Source: Tistlia consotensis USBA 355 (GTDB taxonomy: Bacteria; Pseudomonadota; Alphaproteobacteria; Kiloniellales; DSM-21159). From it: 64,000 bases of DNA. The translations under genes were made by a program, and so were the position numbers. How positions within the stretch are numbered: position 1 is the first letter of the stretch; each line of letters starts with the position of its first letter. The stretch lies in NCBI RefSeq assembly GCF_900177295.1, contig NZ_FWZX01000013.1:92554-156553 (forward strand). Direction: 5' to 3'. The notes under the pieces were generated by a model that made no database searches, was not told the DNA's origin, and saw only the letters and a list, made by a program, of their open reading frames with translations. Shown in pieces: positions 38,087 through 49,027 of the stretch.

Positions 38087-39385
38087 ATGCTGACGAACCT
38101 GCTGCTCCTGGCCGGCTACGCCGCCCTGACCGGGCTCACCGCCTGGTACCTGCCGCGTTTCGTGCCGGGTCTCGATCCCGCGCTGGCGCTCGGCGTCGGC
38201 GTCGGCGGATTCCTGCTCTGTGCGCTCGCCCACGAGGTCTCGGCGCGGCTGGCGCGCGAGGCACGGCTCTCGACCCAGATGACCCGCCTGCGCCAGTCCT
38301 ACTTCCAGGTCGAGGAGGAGCTGAGCTGGGCGCGCCGCGAGATGCGCAGCCTGCTCGAGGCGCTGGAGCAGGGCGCGCCGCGCGACGGCCAGGCCACCAG
38401 GGCGGCCTACGAGAAGGCGCGCGCCGTCGACGAGGTGATGGCCGAGATCAAGCTGCTGAAGTCGCTGGTCGCCAAGCTGTCGGCGCGCCGTCCGGAGCCC
38501 GCCGACCCGGTGATCGCGGAGCTGCGCGCCGACGACCCCGGCGCCCGCCCGGCCGGAGCCGGCGACGACGACGAGGAGGCCCCGGCCAAGAGCCTGGTGG
38601 CCCGGCGCAAGGATCGCCGCAAGGAGTCCGCCGAGGAGCGCCAGGAGGCCGAGGTCCTGGAGATCGTCCACGAGGCGCTGCGCCAGGACCGCATCGAGGT
38701 CGTGCTCCAGCCGATCGTTTCGCTGCCGCAGCGCAAGCGCCGCTTCTACGAGGCCTTCACCCGGATGCGCGACGACGAGGACCGGATCGTGCCGGCGCAG
38801 CGCTACATCGGCGTCGCCGAGCGCGCCGGCCTGATCACGGCGATCGACAACATGCTGGTATTCCGCTGCGTCCAGCTGATCCGGCGCATCCAGCAGCGCC
38901 CGGAGCCGGTCGACTTCTTCTGCAACCTGTCGGGCCACACCCTGCGCGACCGCGAGTTCCTGGCCGACTTCGCCAACTACCTGACGACCAACGGCGACCT
39001 CGGCCGCAACCTGGTCTTCGAGATGGCCCAGGCCGACCTCGACGGCCTGCCGGCCGAGACGCTCAAGCAGTTCGAGCGGCTGCACCGCCTGGGCTGCCGC
39101 TTCTCGCTGGACAAGGTCGAGGACATCAACCTCGACCCCAAGGATCTCGCCGAGCGGCACGTCGCCTACGTCAAGCTGGACGCCCGCGCGCTGGTCACCC
39201 TGGCCGAGGTCCAGGGCAGCGATGCCGTGCAGACGCTGCTCGGCGGCCTGACCCAGTGCCGCATCGACGTCATCGTCGAGAAGATCGAGAGCGAGGACGC
39301 GCTGCGCGAGCTGCTCGACTTCGGCATCGACTTCGGCCAGGGCTACCTGTTCGGCGAGCCGCGGCCGGCCAAGCTGGCGGCCTGA
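38087..39385 (+). CDS. Membrane-anchored degenerate EAL-domain protein (TipF-like architecture)
   Basis: The 432-residue protein has two N-terminal helices (about 4-22 and 33-50), a coiled coil (about 55-131), a charged linker and a C-terminal EAL domain (about 190-430). The EAL signature is altered to YEAFTRM, and the metal-binding DDFGTG motif is replaced by SLDKVEDI. The K in YVKLD, the E in EKIES and QGYLFGEP persist. It therefore probably binds c-di-GMP without hydrolysing it. This layout matches TipF, a polar c-di-GMP effector for flagellum placement in Caulobacter. Orthology is inferred from architecture only. Confidence 0.82.
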   Translation: MLTNLLLLAGYAALTGLTAWYLPRFVPGLDPALALGVGVGGFLLCALAHEVSARLAREARLSTQMTRLRQSYFQVEEELSWARREMRSLLEALEQGAPRDGQATRAAYEKARAVDEVMAEIKLLKSLVAKLSARRPEPADPVIAELRADDPGARPAGAGDDDEEAPAKSLVARRKDRRKESAEERQEAEVLEIVHEALRQDRIEVVLQPIVSLPQRKRRFYEAFTRMRDDEDRIVPAQRYIGVAERAGLITAIDNMLVFRCVQLIRRIQQRPEPVDFFCNLSGHTLRDREFLADFANYLTTNGDLGRNLVFEMAQADLDGLPAETLKQFERLHRLGCRFSLDKVEDINLDPKDLAERHVAYVKLDARALVTLAEVQGSDAVQTLLGGLTQCRIDVIVEKIESEDALRELLDFGIDFGQGYLFGEPRPAKLAA

Positions 39386-39506
39386 TCGCCCCGGCCCCCG
39401 CGCGCGCCGGCGTCTCCGCCCGCTCGCTGCGACTGTCGAGCCGGCGACGCTTTTTTGCCCTGAGACGGCTTTTCGGCGGCGTTCCGCCGTGGCACAACCC
39501 GCGACC

Positions 39507-40394
39507 ATGGATTCAGCCCTTCCCCCCCTGCCCGCCCTCGACGGCGTCGGCGCGATCGCCGAGCGCTACGACGGCCTGATCTGCGACCTCTGGGGCGTGC
39601 TGCACGACGGCCACCGCGCCTTCCCGCACGCGGTCGACTGCCTGGGCCACCTGCGGGCCGCCGGCAAGCATGTCGTCATCCTCTCGAACGCGCCGCGCCG
39701 CTCGGCCGAGATCGAGGCCAAGATGAACGAGCTGGGCATCGGCCCGGCGCTCTACGACAAGGTCATCTCCTCGGGCGAGGAGGCCTGGCGCCACCTCAAG
39801 GAGCGGCCGGACGACTGGTACCGGGCGCTCGGCCGGCGCGGCCACCACCTCGGCTCGGACCGCGACAAGGGCATGCGCGAAGGCCTCGACGTCACCTGGG
39901 TCGAGGCCTTCGGCGAGGCCGACTTCCTGCTCAACACCGGCGCCCACATGGGCCAGGAGCGGGTCGAGGACTACGAGGCGCAGCTGGCGGCGGCCGCGGC
40001 GCTGGGCCTGCCGATGATCTGCGCCAATCCCGACCTCGAGGTGATCGCCGGCGGCGTGCGCCAGATCTGCGCCGGCGCCCTGGCCAAGCGCTACGAGGAG
40101 CTCGGCGGCACGGTGCGCTACCACGGCAAGCCGCATCGCGAGATCTACGGCGCCTGCCTGTCGGCGCTGGACGGCGTGCCGTCGGACCGGATCCTGGCGG
40201 TCGGCGATTCGCTGCGCACCGACATCGCCGGCGCCCAGACCATCGGCATCGACAGCCTTCTCGTGATCGGCGGCATCCACGCCGAGGAACTGGGCGTACA
40301 AGAGGGCGAGGCGCCGACGCCGGAGAGCCTGGCCGCACTGTGCGGCAAGGCCGGCATCCGGCCGACGGCGAGCGTGCCGCTGTTCCGCTGGTAG
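39507..40394 (+). CDS. TIGR01459-type HAD-superfamily hydrolase (NagD-like)
   Basis: This is a cytosolic phosphatase-fold protein of about 295 residues. The HAD nucleophile motif is ICDLWGVLHDG, motif II is VVILSNAPRRS, the cap follows, then GKPHREIYGACLSAL and the C-terminal acidic motif ILAVGDSLRTDIAGAQTIGIDSLLV. Alphaproteobacterial members of this subfamily have no defined substrate. An in-frame GTG at 39489 is an alternative start; neither start has a strong ribosome site. Confidence 0.9.
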   Translation: MDSALPPLPALDGVGAIAERYDGLICDLWGVLHDGHRAFPHAVDCLGHLRAAGKHVVILSNAPRRSAEIEAKMNELGIGPALYDKVISSGEEAWRHLKERPDDWYRALGRRGHHLGSDRDKGMREGLDVTWVEAFGEADFLLNTGAHMGQERVEDYEAQLAAAAALGLPMICANPDLEVIAGGVRQICAGALAKRYEELGGTVRYHGKPHREIYGACLSALDGVPSDRILAVGDSLRTDIAGAQTIGIDSLLVIGGIHAEELGVQEGEAPTPESLAALCGKAGIRPTASVPLFRW

Positions 40395-40449
40395 CGGCGG
40401 GCCGCCGCCAGACGACCGGGCCGGCAGCCTCGCCGGGGAGGAGGTCGCC

Positions 40450-42270
40450 GTGGCCCGAGCAAGGACGCGCAGCTGGCACTGGCGGTTCGACGCACCGATC
40501 GGGGCGGTCTGGCCGGTGCTGGCCGATACCGCCCGCTTCAACGAGGCCGCCGGCCTGCCCAAGCACCGCATCGAGGAGACGCCGCAGCCCGACGGCTCGG
40601 TGCTCTATACCGCGACCGCGAAGCAGGGGCCGTTCCACCTGGCCTGGCGCGAGCTGCCGGTCAACTGGGTCAGCGACGGCTGGTTCGAGCACTGCCGGGT
40701 CTTCAGCCGCGGGCCGCTGTCCCGGCTCTGCGCGACCTTCCGCCTGACCCCCGCCGAGGGCGGCGGCTGCACCGCCGAGTACCGCCTGGAGGCCGAGCCG
40801 GCCGGGCCGGTCGGCCGGCTGATCCTGGCGACGGTCTTCTTCAAGGCGGCCGGCGAGAGCTTCGCGCGCCTCGCCGAGCAGGCCGGGCGCTTCGCCCAGG
40901 GCGCCCGCGACCGTCCCTACGACTACCAGGCGCCACCGGTCGACGCCGCGCGGCGCCAGCGGGTCGAGCGCATGGTCGAGGCGATCGAGGCGAGCGGCAA
41001 CGGCCACGGCCTGGCCCGGCGCCTCGCCGATTTCCTGCTGAGTGCCCAGGAGGTCGATCTCGCGCGGATCCGGCCGATCGCCCTGGCCCGGCGCTGGCAG
41101 CTGCCCGAGCGGCACCTCATCGAGCTCTGCCTGGAGGCGACGCGCGCCGGCCTGCTGGAGCTGAGCTGGGAGTTGCTGTGCCCGCGCTGCCGGGTCGGCA
41201 AGGCGGGAACGGCGGCGCTCGACCGCCTGCCGGCCGGCGCGCACTGCGACACCTGCAACATCGACTACGACCGCGACTTCTCGAGCAACGTCGAGCTGTC
41301 GTTCCGCCCGGCCGAGGCGGTGCGGCCGATCGTCTTCGGCGAGTACTGCCTGCTCGGCCCGATGTCGACGCCGCACATCAAGGTGCACGTCACCGTGCCG
41401 GCCGGCGCAACGCGGCGCATCGAGGCGCGCCTGGCGCCCGGCCCCTACCGCCTGCGCAGCCTGGAGAAGGGCCCGGAGCTCGACGTCGAGCTGGCCGAGG
41501 GGGCCGGCTTTCCGGCCGTCATCCTGGGCGAGCGGACGGTCGAGGCCGGCGCGCCGGCGCCGATCGGCGCCCTCGAGCTGGTCAACCGCACGCCCTGGGC
41601 GCGCACCTTCGTGGTCGAGGACCGGACCTGGGTCACCGAGGCCCTGACCGCCGACCGGGTGACCGCGCTGCAGGCCTTCCGCGACCTCTTCTCCGACCAG
41701 GTGCTGCGGCCCGGCGACGAGGTCGCGGTGCGGCGCGTCACCCTGCTGTTCACCGACCTCGCCGCCTCGACCGCGCTCTACGGCCGGATCGGCGACGCCC
41801 GTGCCTACCACCTGGTGCGCGAGCACTTCGCCTTTCTCGGCCGCCTGGTGCGCGACCACGACGGCGCCGTGGTCAAGACGATCGGCGACGCGATCATGGC
41901 GGCCTTCGCCGACCCGGTGCAGGCCCTGGCCGCGGCGCGCGCCGCCCAGCAGTCGATCGCCGGCTTCAACGCCGAGAATCCGGACGGCCCGATCCTGCTC
42001 AAGATCGGCCTGCACGGGGGGCCCTGCATCGCGGTCACGCTCAACGAGCGGCTCGACTACTTCGGCGGCACGGTGAACCTCGCCGCCCGCCTGCAGGGCC
42101 AGAGCCGCGGCGGCGACATCGTGCTGTCCGAGGCCCTGGCCGCCGAGCCGGCGGTGGCGGCCCTGCTGCGGGACCTGCCGGTCGAGCGCGCAAGCGCCCG
42201 CCTCAAGGGCTTCGACGAGCCGGTGCCGTTCCTCCGGATCGCGGGCGAGCTCCCGCCCCCCCTGCCGTAG
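40450..42270 (+). CDS. Multidomain class III adenylate cyclase with SRPBCC-like and zinc-ribbon regions
   Basis: This 606-residue cytosolic protein makes a cyclic nucleotide. An N-terminal SRPBCC/START-like domain (about 1-160) is followed by a helical region. A CxxC-x18-CxxC zinc ribbon (C244, C247, C266, C269) and a beta-rich middle (DUF5939-like) come next, and a C-terminal cyclase domain starts near residue 425. In the cyclase, LLFTDLAAS and RDHDGAVVKTIGDAIMAAF carry the metal-binding Asp residues and a Lys, and LDYFGGTVNLAARL supplies Asp, Asn and Arg. Lys plus Asp predicts ATP as substrate. GTG start. The input signal is unknown. Confidence 0.87.
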   Translation: MARARTRSWHWRFDAPIGAVWPVLADTARFNEAAGLPKHRIEETPQPDGSVLYTATAKQGPFHLAWRELPVNWVSDGWFEHCRVFSRGPLSRLCATFRLTPAEGGGCTAEYRLEAEPAGPVGRLILATVFFKAAGESFARLAEQAGRFAQGARDRPYDYQAPPVDAARRQRVERMVEAIEASGNGHGLARRLADFLLSAQEVDLARIRPIALARRWQLPERHLIELCLEATRAGLLELSWELLCPRCRVGKAGTAALDRLPAGAHCDTCNIDYDRDFSSNVELSFRPAEAVRPIVFGEYCLLGPMSTPHIKVHVTVPAGATRRIEARLAPGPYRLRSLEKGPELDVELAEGAGFPAVILGERTVEAGAPAPIGALELVNRTPWARTFVVEDRTWVTEALTADRVTALQAFRDLFSDQVLRPGDEVAVRRVTLLFTDLAASTALYGRIGDARAYHLVREHFAFLGRLVRDHDGAVVKTIGDAIMAAFADPVQALAAARAAQQSIAGFNAENPDGPILLKIGLHGGPCIAVTLNERLDYFGGTVNLAARLQGQSRGGDIVLSEALAAEPAVAALLRDLPVERASARLKGFDEPVPFLRIAGELPPPLP

Positions 42271-42335
42271 ACACCCCGTCGGCGGGGTGATTAGATGCCG
42301 GCGATTCGAGACAGGGCAGCAGAAGGGCTCCCGGA

Positions 42336-44501
<2,166 letters not shown>

Positions 44502-44532
44502 CGGGTGGGCGCCATGGCGACGGACCCTATCC

Positions 44533-46833
44533 TTGCCGCACGGTAAGCGCCTCTATCGCCTGCTGATCGGCGCCGGGCTGGCGGTCAGCCTCGCCTGGCT
44601 GGCGTTCTGCTGGCTCTACCTGCGCCGGGTCTACGGCGTCGAGCAGATCTCGGCGCTGCTGCCGCACGAGCTCGGCACCCTGGTCGTCGGCGTCTTCGCG
44701 CCGCTGGTCTTCCTCTGGCTGGTCGCCCTGGTCGTCGCGCGGGCCCGCGGCCTCTCGGCGGAGACCTCGGCCCTGCTGGAGAAGCTGGAGGCCCTGACCT
44801 ACCCGCCCGACGACGCGACGGCCCGCGTGCGCGCGATCACCAACGCCCTGCGCGAGCAGAGCGAGCTGGTCCGCGGCTCGGCCGACGAGGCCAGCGACAA
44901 GCTGGGCGAGGTGCGCGACGAGCTGGCCCGCCAGCTCGGCCGGATCGGCGAGATCGACGCCCAGGCCGGGGCGCGCCTGGAGGAGATGCGCAGCGCGACC
45001 GACCGCCAGATCGCCGAGCTGAACGCCGCCTCCGAGAAGGCGCAGCAGGCCGCGAACGAGATCCTCGAGGCGGTGCGCGAGCCGGTCGCCGAGCTGGCCG
45101 GCGCCGCCGACCGCGCGGTCGGCGAATCGGTCGCCGCCGCGGACCGCCTGGGCGAGCGCTCGGCGGAGCTGGTCAAGGTGACCCAGGAGCTGGCCAGCGG
45201 CGCCGGCGGCCTGCGCCAGCAGCTCGAGGGCGACACCAAGGCGATCCAGACCGCGACCCGCGACCTGGCGCAGCGCGCCAAGTCGTTCAACGAGGAGGCG
45301 CGCGAGCTGCTCGAGCAGCTGACCACCTCCTTCGCCGGCGCGGTCAACCAGGCCGACTACCTGAAGGCGACGCTGACCAACCAGTCCGGCGACCTGGCGC
45401 GCCTGGTCGACGAGATCGAGGCGAAGAGCAGCGAGATCAGCCACGCCCTGCAGGGCGTCGGCGACGTCGTGCGCAGCGCCGCCGAGGAGGCGGTCTCCAG
45501 CGCCGCGCAGATGGGCGGCGTGTTCCGTTCCGAGGCCGAAACGGCCGCGGCGACCGCCGAGCGCGCCAGCGAGAAGATGCGCTCGACCATGATCCAGGCG
45601 CGCAGCGACCTGCAGTCGATGGGCGAGGCCTCGGCCAGCTCGCTCTCGGACACCGCGCGCCTGGCGACGCGCCGCCTGCAGGAGGCGAGCGAGGCGCTGC
45701 GCCCGCACGTCCAGGCGCTGAGCGCCGCCTCGGACCGGGCGATCGAGCGCGCCGGGCAGTCGGGTGAGGCCTTCCAGCGCCGCGCCGAGCAGCTGCGCGA
45801 GGTCACCGACCTGACCGCCGAGCGCATCGACAAGGCGACCGGCAGCCTGCAGCGCCTGGCCCAGACCCTGGCCGACCGAGCCCGCGAGGCCAGCGAGTCG
45901 TCCAAGGAGGCGGCCAGCGGCATGCAGGAGCAGGGCCGGGCGCTGTCCGACCTGACGGCCTCGGCCCAGACCGCGGCGACGACCCTGCGCAGCGCCGTCG
46001 AGGAGGAGCTGGAGCGGATCGGCGGCCTGACGCCGCAGCTGACCGGCACCAGCGAGACCGTGCGCCAGCTGCTCGGCGAGCAGAGCCGGGCCCTGACCCA
46101 GGCGAGCCGCGACGCCGAGGCCTCGGCGCAGGAGATCAAGCTGGCCCTGGCCGGCAGCGTCGCCGACTTCAGCCAGGCCTCGGCCGGCGCGGCGGCCCGG
46201 CTCAAGGAGCTGTCCGGCCACCTCGGCCAGGCGGCGGGGGCGCTGACCCAGTCGGCCGACGGCGCCCTGGAGCGGGCGCGCGCGGTCGGCGCCCAGTTCG
46301 AGAGCCAGGGCGCCGGCTTCAGCGAGGCGGTCGCGACCGCCGTCGAGAAGCTCAACGACGTCTCGGTCGCCTGCCGGCAGCAGGCCGAGGAGCTGCGCCG
46401 CGCCTCCGAGGAGGCGAGCCAGCACACCCTGCGCCTGCGCCAGTCCGACCTGGAGGCGCGCCGCGACCTGTTCCTGCGCACCGCGACGCTGATGCTCGAC
46501 GAGCTGACCGAGGCCTCGGTCGACATCGCCAAGCTGGTCGACGAGGAGATCCCCGACGACTACTGGAAGCGCTGGCGCAAGGGCGAGCGCAACATCTTCG
46601 CCCGCCGCCTGGTGCGCCGGCGCGACGACGGCATGGCCCGCGAGATCGCCGTGCGCTATCGCGAGGACGAGCGTTTCCGCCAGCAGGCGACGCGCTATAT
46701 CCAGCAGTTCGAGAGCCTGCTCAACCAGGCCGCCGAGTGCGATCCGGAGAACGTGCTGAGCGCGACCTTCCTGACCGCCGACGTCGGCAAGCTCTACCTG
46801 CTGCTCGCCCGCGCGGTCGGGCGCCAGCAATAG
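44533..46833 (+). CDS. Large membrane-anchored coiled-coil protein, 766 aa (TipN-like architecture)
   Basis: The protein has two N-terminal helices (about 11-30 and 49-69). About 560 residues of Ala/Glu/Ser-rich heptad-patterned coiled coil follow. A conserved-looking C-terminal domain of about 130 residues ends it (IPDDYWKRWRKGERNIFARRLV to ATFLTADVGKLYLLLARAVGRQ). No HAMP, receiver or chemotaxis hairpin motif is seen. TTG start, the only start compatible with the first helix. It sits 31 nt after scpA and 28 nt before the exporter. The layout recalls the Caulobacter polarity marker TipN, but the function is unproven. Confidence 0.8.
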   Translation: MPHGKRLYRLLIGAGLAVSLAWLAFCWLYLRRVYGVEQISALLPHELGTLVVGVFAPLVFLWLVALVVARARGLSAETSALLEKLEALTYPPDDATARVRAITNALREQSELVRGSADEASDKLGEVRDELARQLGRIGEIDAQAGARLEEMRSATDRQIAELNAASEKAQQAANEILEAVREPVAELAGAADRAVGESVAAADRLGERSAELVKVTQELASGAGGLRQQLEGDTKAIQTATRDLAQRAKSFNEEARELLEQLTTSFAGAVNQADYLKATLTNQSGDLARLVDEIEAKSSEISHALQGVGDVVRSAAEEAVSSAAQMGGVFRSEAETAAATAERASEKMRSTMIQARSDLQSMGEASASSLSDTARLATRRLQEASEALRPHVQALSAASDRAIERAGQSGEAFQRRAEQLREVTDLTAERIDKATGSLQRLAQTLADRAREASESSKEAASGMQEQGRALSDLTASAQTAATTLRSAVEEELERIGGLTPQLTGTSETVRQLLGEQSRALTQASRDAEASAQEIKLALAGSVADFSQASAGAAARLKELSGHLGQAAGALTQSADGALERARAVGAQFESQGAGFSEAVATAVEKLNDVSVACRQQAEELRRASEEASQHTLRLRQSDLEARRDLFLRTATLMLDELTEASVDIAKLVDEEIPDDYWKRWRKGERNIFARRLVRRRDDGMAREIAVRYREDERFRQQATRYIQQFESLLNQAAECDPENVLSATFLTADVGKLYLLLARAVGRQQ

Positions 46834-46861
46834 CCGCCCGGCCAGGGCGAGAAGGACGCCC

Positions 46862-48703
46862 TTGAGCGATTCCCAGCCAGACGCCGCCCGGACCCCGCCG
46901 GCGTCCGGCCGCCGCGACCAGTGGCGGACCATCGCCGACCTGCTGCCCTACCTCTGGCCGAAGGGCGAGCCGGCCCTGCGCCGCCGCGTCGTGCTGGCCC
47001 TGGCCTCGCTGGTCGCCGCCAAGCTGGCCCTGGTCGTGGTGCCGCTGATCTACAAGCAGGCGGTCGATGCCCTGACCAGCCTGGACAGGGCCGAGGGCGC
47101 GCTGGCGCTGCCGGTCGGCGTCATCCTGGCCTACGGCGGCGCCCGCGTCGCCTCGCTGGCCTTCCAGGAGCTGCGCGACGCCTTCTTCGCCAAGGTCGGC
47201 CAGCGCGCGATCCGCCGGGTCGCGCTCAAGGTCTTCGAGCACCTGCACGAGCTGTCGCTGGCCTTCCACCTGGACCGCCAGACCGGCGGCCTGTCGCGGG
47301 TCATCGAGCGCGGCACCAAGGCGATCGACACCCTGCTGTCCTTCTCGCTCTTCTCGGTCTTCCCGACCTTCATCGAGCTGGCGCTCTCGGCGGGCATCCT
47401 CTGGTCGCTCTACGGCTTCGCGTTCGCCGCCATCACCCTGGTCACGGTGGTCGGCTACACGCTCTACACCTACCGGGTCACCGAGTGGCGCCTGACCCTG
47501 CGGCGCCAGATGAACGAGAGCGACCAGCGCGCCAACACCAAGGCGATCGACAGCCTGATCAACTTCGAGACGGTCAAGTACTTCGGCAACGAGGCCCACG
47601 AGGCGCGGCGCTACGACGAGGGGCTGCGGAGCTACGAGAAGGCGGCGACCGCCTCCAAGACCTCGCTGTCGATCCTCAACATCGGCCAGGCGGCGATCGT
47701 CGCGATCGGCGTGACCTCGCTGATGCTGCTGGCGGCGAGCCGGGTGCGGGCCGGCAGCATGACCGTCGGCGACTTCGTCGCGGTCAACGCCTACATGATG
47801 CAGCTGGCCCAGCCGCTGAACATGTTCGGCTTCGTCTACCGCGAGATGAAGCAGTCGCTGATCGACATGGAGGCGATGTTCCAGCTGCTGTTCGTGCGCG
47901 CGAGCGTGACCGACAAGCCGGGCGCTCCGCCGCTCAGGCCCGCCGGCGCCGAGGTGGTGTTCGACGACGTCCATTTCCGCTACCACCCGGACCGGCCGAT
48001 CCTGAAGGGGCTCAGCTTCACCATCCCGGCCGGCCAGACCGTCGCGGTGGTCGGCTCCAGCGGCGCCGGCAAGTCGACCCTGTCGCGCCTGCTGTTCCGC
48101 TTCTGGGACGTCGATGAGGGCGCGATCCGCATCGACGGCCAGGACCTGCGCGACGTCCAGCAGCTGTCGCTGCGGCGCTCGATCGGCATCGTCCCGCAGG
48201 ACACCGTGCTGTTCAACGACACCATCGCCTACAACATCGGCTACGGCCGCCCGGGGGCGAGCCACGCCGAGATCGCCAAGGCGGCGCGGGTCGCCGCCAT
48301 CGCAGGCTTCGTCGAGGGCCTGCCCGAGGGCTGGCAGACGATGGTCGGCGAGCGCGGCCTCAAGCTGTCGGGCGGCGAGAAGCAGCGCGTCGCGATCGCC
48401 CGCACGGTGCTGAAGGAGCCCTGCATCTTCATCTTCGACGAGGCGACCAGCGCGCTCGACACCAAGACCGAGCAGGACATCCTGGCCGCCCTGCGCAAGG
48501 TCTCGGCCGGCCGCACGACCCTGGTCATCGCGCACCGCCTCTCGACCGTCGTCGACGCCGACCGCATCGTCGTGCTCGACGCCGGCCGCGTCGCCGAGAG
48601 CGGCAGCCACTCGGAGCTGCTGGCCAGGCGCGGCCTCTACGCCGAGATGTGGCTGCGCCAGCAGGAAGGCGCCGAGCCGGCGATCGAGCCGGCGGAGCTG
48701 TAG
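46862..48703 (+). CDS. Atm1-type ABC exporter, fused permease/ATPase
   Basis: This 613-residue half-transporter works as a homodimer to export glutathione-linked sulfur or metal compounds. The six-helix domain includes LRDAFFAKVGQRAIRRVALKVFEHLHELSLAFHLDRQTGGLSRVIERG, the glutathione-binding stretch typical of Atm1, and NFETVKYFGNEAHEARRYDEGL. The ATPase has Walker A GSSGAGKST, signature LSGGEKQRVAIA and Walker B CIFIFDEATSALD. TTG start. It is last in the scpA operon and followed by a 110-bp palindromic element. Confidence 0.94.
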   Translation: MSDSQPDAARTPPASGRRDQWRTIADLLPYLWPKGEPALRRRVVLALASLVAAKLALVVVPLIYKQAVDALTSLDRAEGALALPVGVILAYGGARVASLAFQELRDAFFAKVGQRAIRRVALKVFEHLHELSLAFHLDRQTGGLSRVIERGTKAIDTLLSFSLFSVFPTFIELALSAGILWSLYGFAFAAITLVTVVGYTLYTYRVTEWRLTLRRQMNESDQRANTKAIDSLINFETVKYFGNEAHEARRYDEGLRSYEKAATASKTSLSILNIGQAAIVAIGVTSLMLLAASRVRAGSMTVGDFVAVNAYMMQLAQPLNMFGFVYREMKQSLIDMEAMFQLLFVRASVTDKPGAPPLRPAGAEVVFDDVHFRYHPDRPILKGLSFTIPAGQTVAVVGSSGAGKSTLSRLLFRFWDVDEGAIRIDGQDLRDVQQLSLRRSIGIVPQDTVLFNDTIAYNIGYGRPGASHAEIAKAARVAAIAGFVEGLPEGWQTMVGERGLKLSGGEKQRVAIARTVLKEPCIFIFDEATSALDTKTEQDILAALRKVSAGRTTLVIAHRLSTVVDADRIVVLDAGRVAESGSHSELLARRGLYAEMWLRQQEGAEPAIEPAEL

Positions 48704-48779
48704 GTTGCTTTCTTCGGCGCTCCCGGGGCCTGCGGCATCTTCCGTTATCCCCTGTCTCTTCTAACGTCCCCTCTTCCTT

Positions 48780-48889
48780 CGTCATCCCCGCGAAAGCGGG
48801 GATCCAGAGGAAAGGGCCGCCCGCGCGAACGGTTCACGGTCCACGCCCACGGCATCGTTCTCTGGATCCCCGCTTTCGCGGGGATGACG
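48780..48889. repeat. 110-bp extragenic palindromic element, copy 2
   Basis: Perfect 30-nt inverted arms (48780-48809 and 48860-48889) share the sequence of the arms at 21941-22050, and the 50-nt centre matches that copy at 42 of 50 positions in the opposite orientation. It lies in the 324-bp gap between the exporter and meaB; the rest of that gap holds no gene. Confidence 0.87.
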
Positions 48890-49027
48890 AAGAAGGGGCG
48901 TGGACGATGATGGAAGAGGGGACACCGCAAGAGAGGGGACGCTGCGGCAATCGCGGGAGGGACGCGAAGGAGGCAAGGCAAGCCAGCGCGGTGCGCCGAC
49001 CCGCAAATCGTGCTAAGCGCGCGGGCC

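Noticed and set aside
44533..46833. Reading the coiled-coil protein as a chemotaxis receptor
   Set aside because: It has no HAMP domain and no conserved hairpin-tip signalling motif; its C-terminal domain is different from that of the true receptor fragment at 63635.
44527..46932. An 801-codon minus-strand open frame opposite the coiled-coil gene
   Set aside because: It mirrors the biased codons of the coiled coil. The plus-strand frame has helices, heptads and operon spacing.
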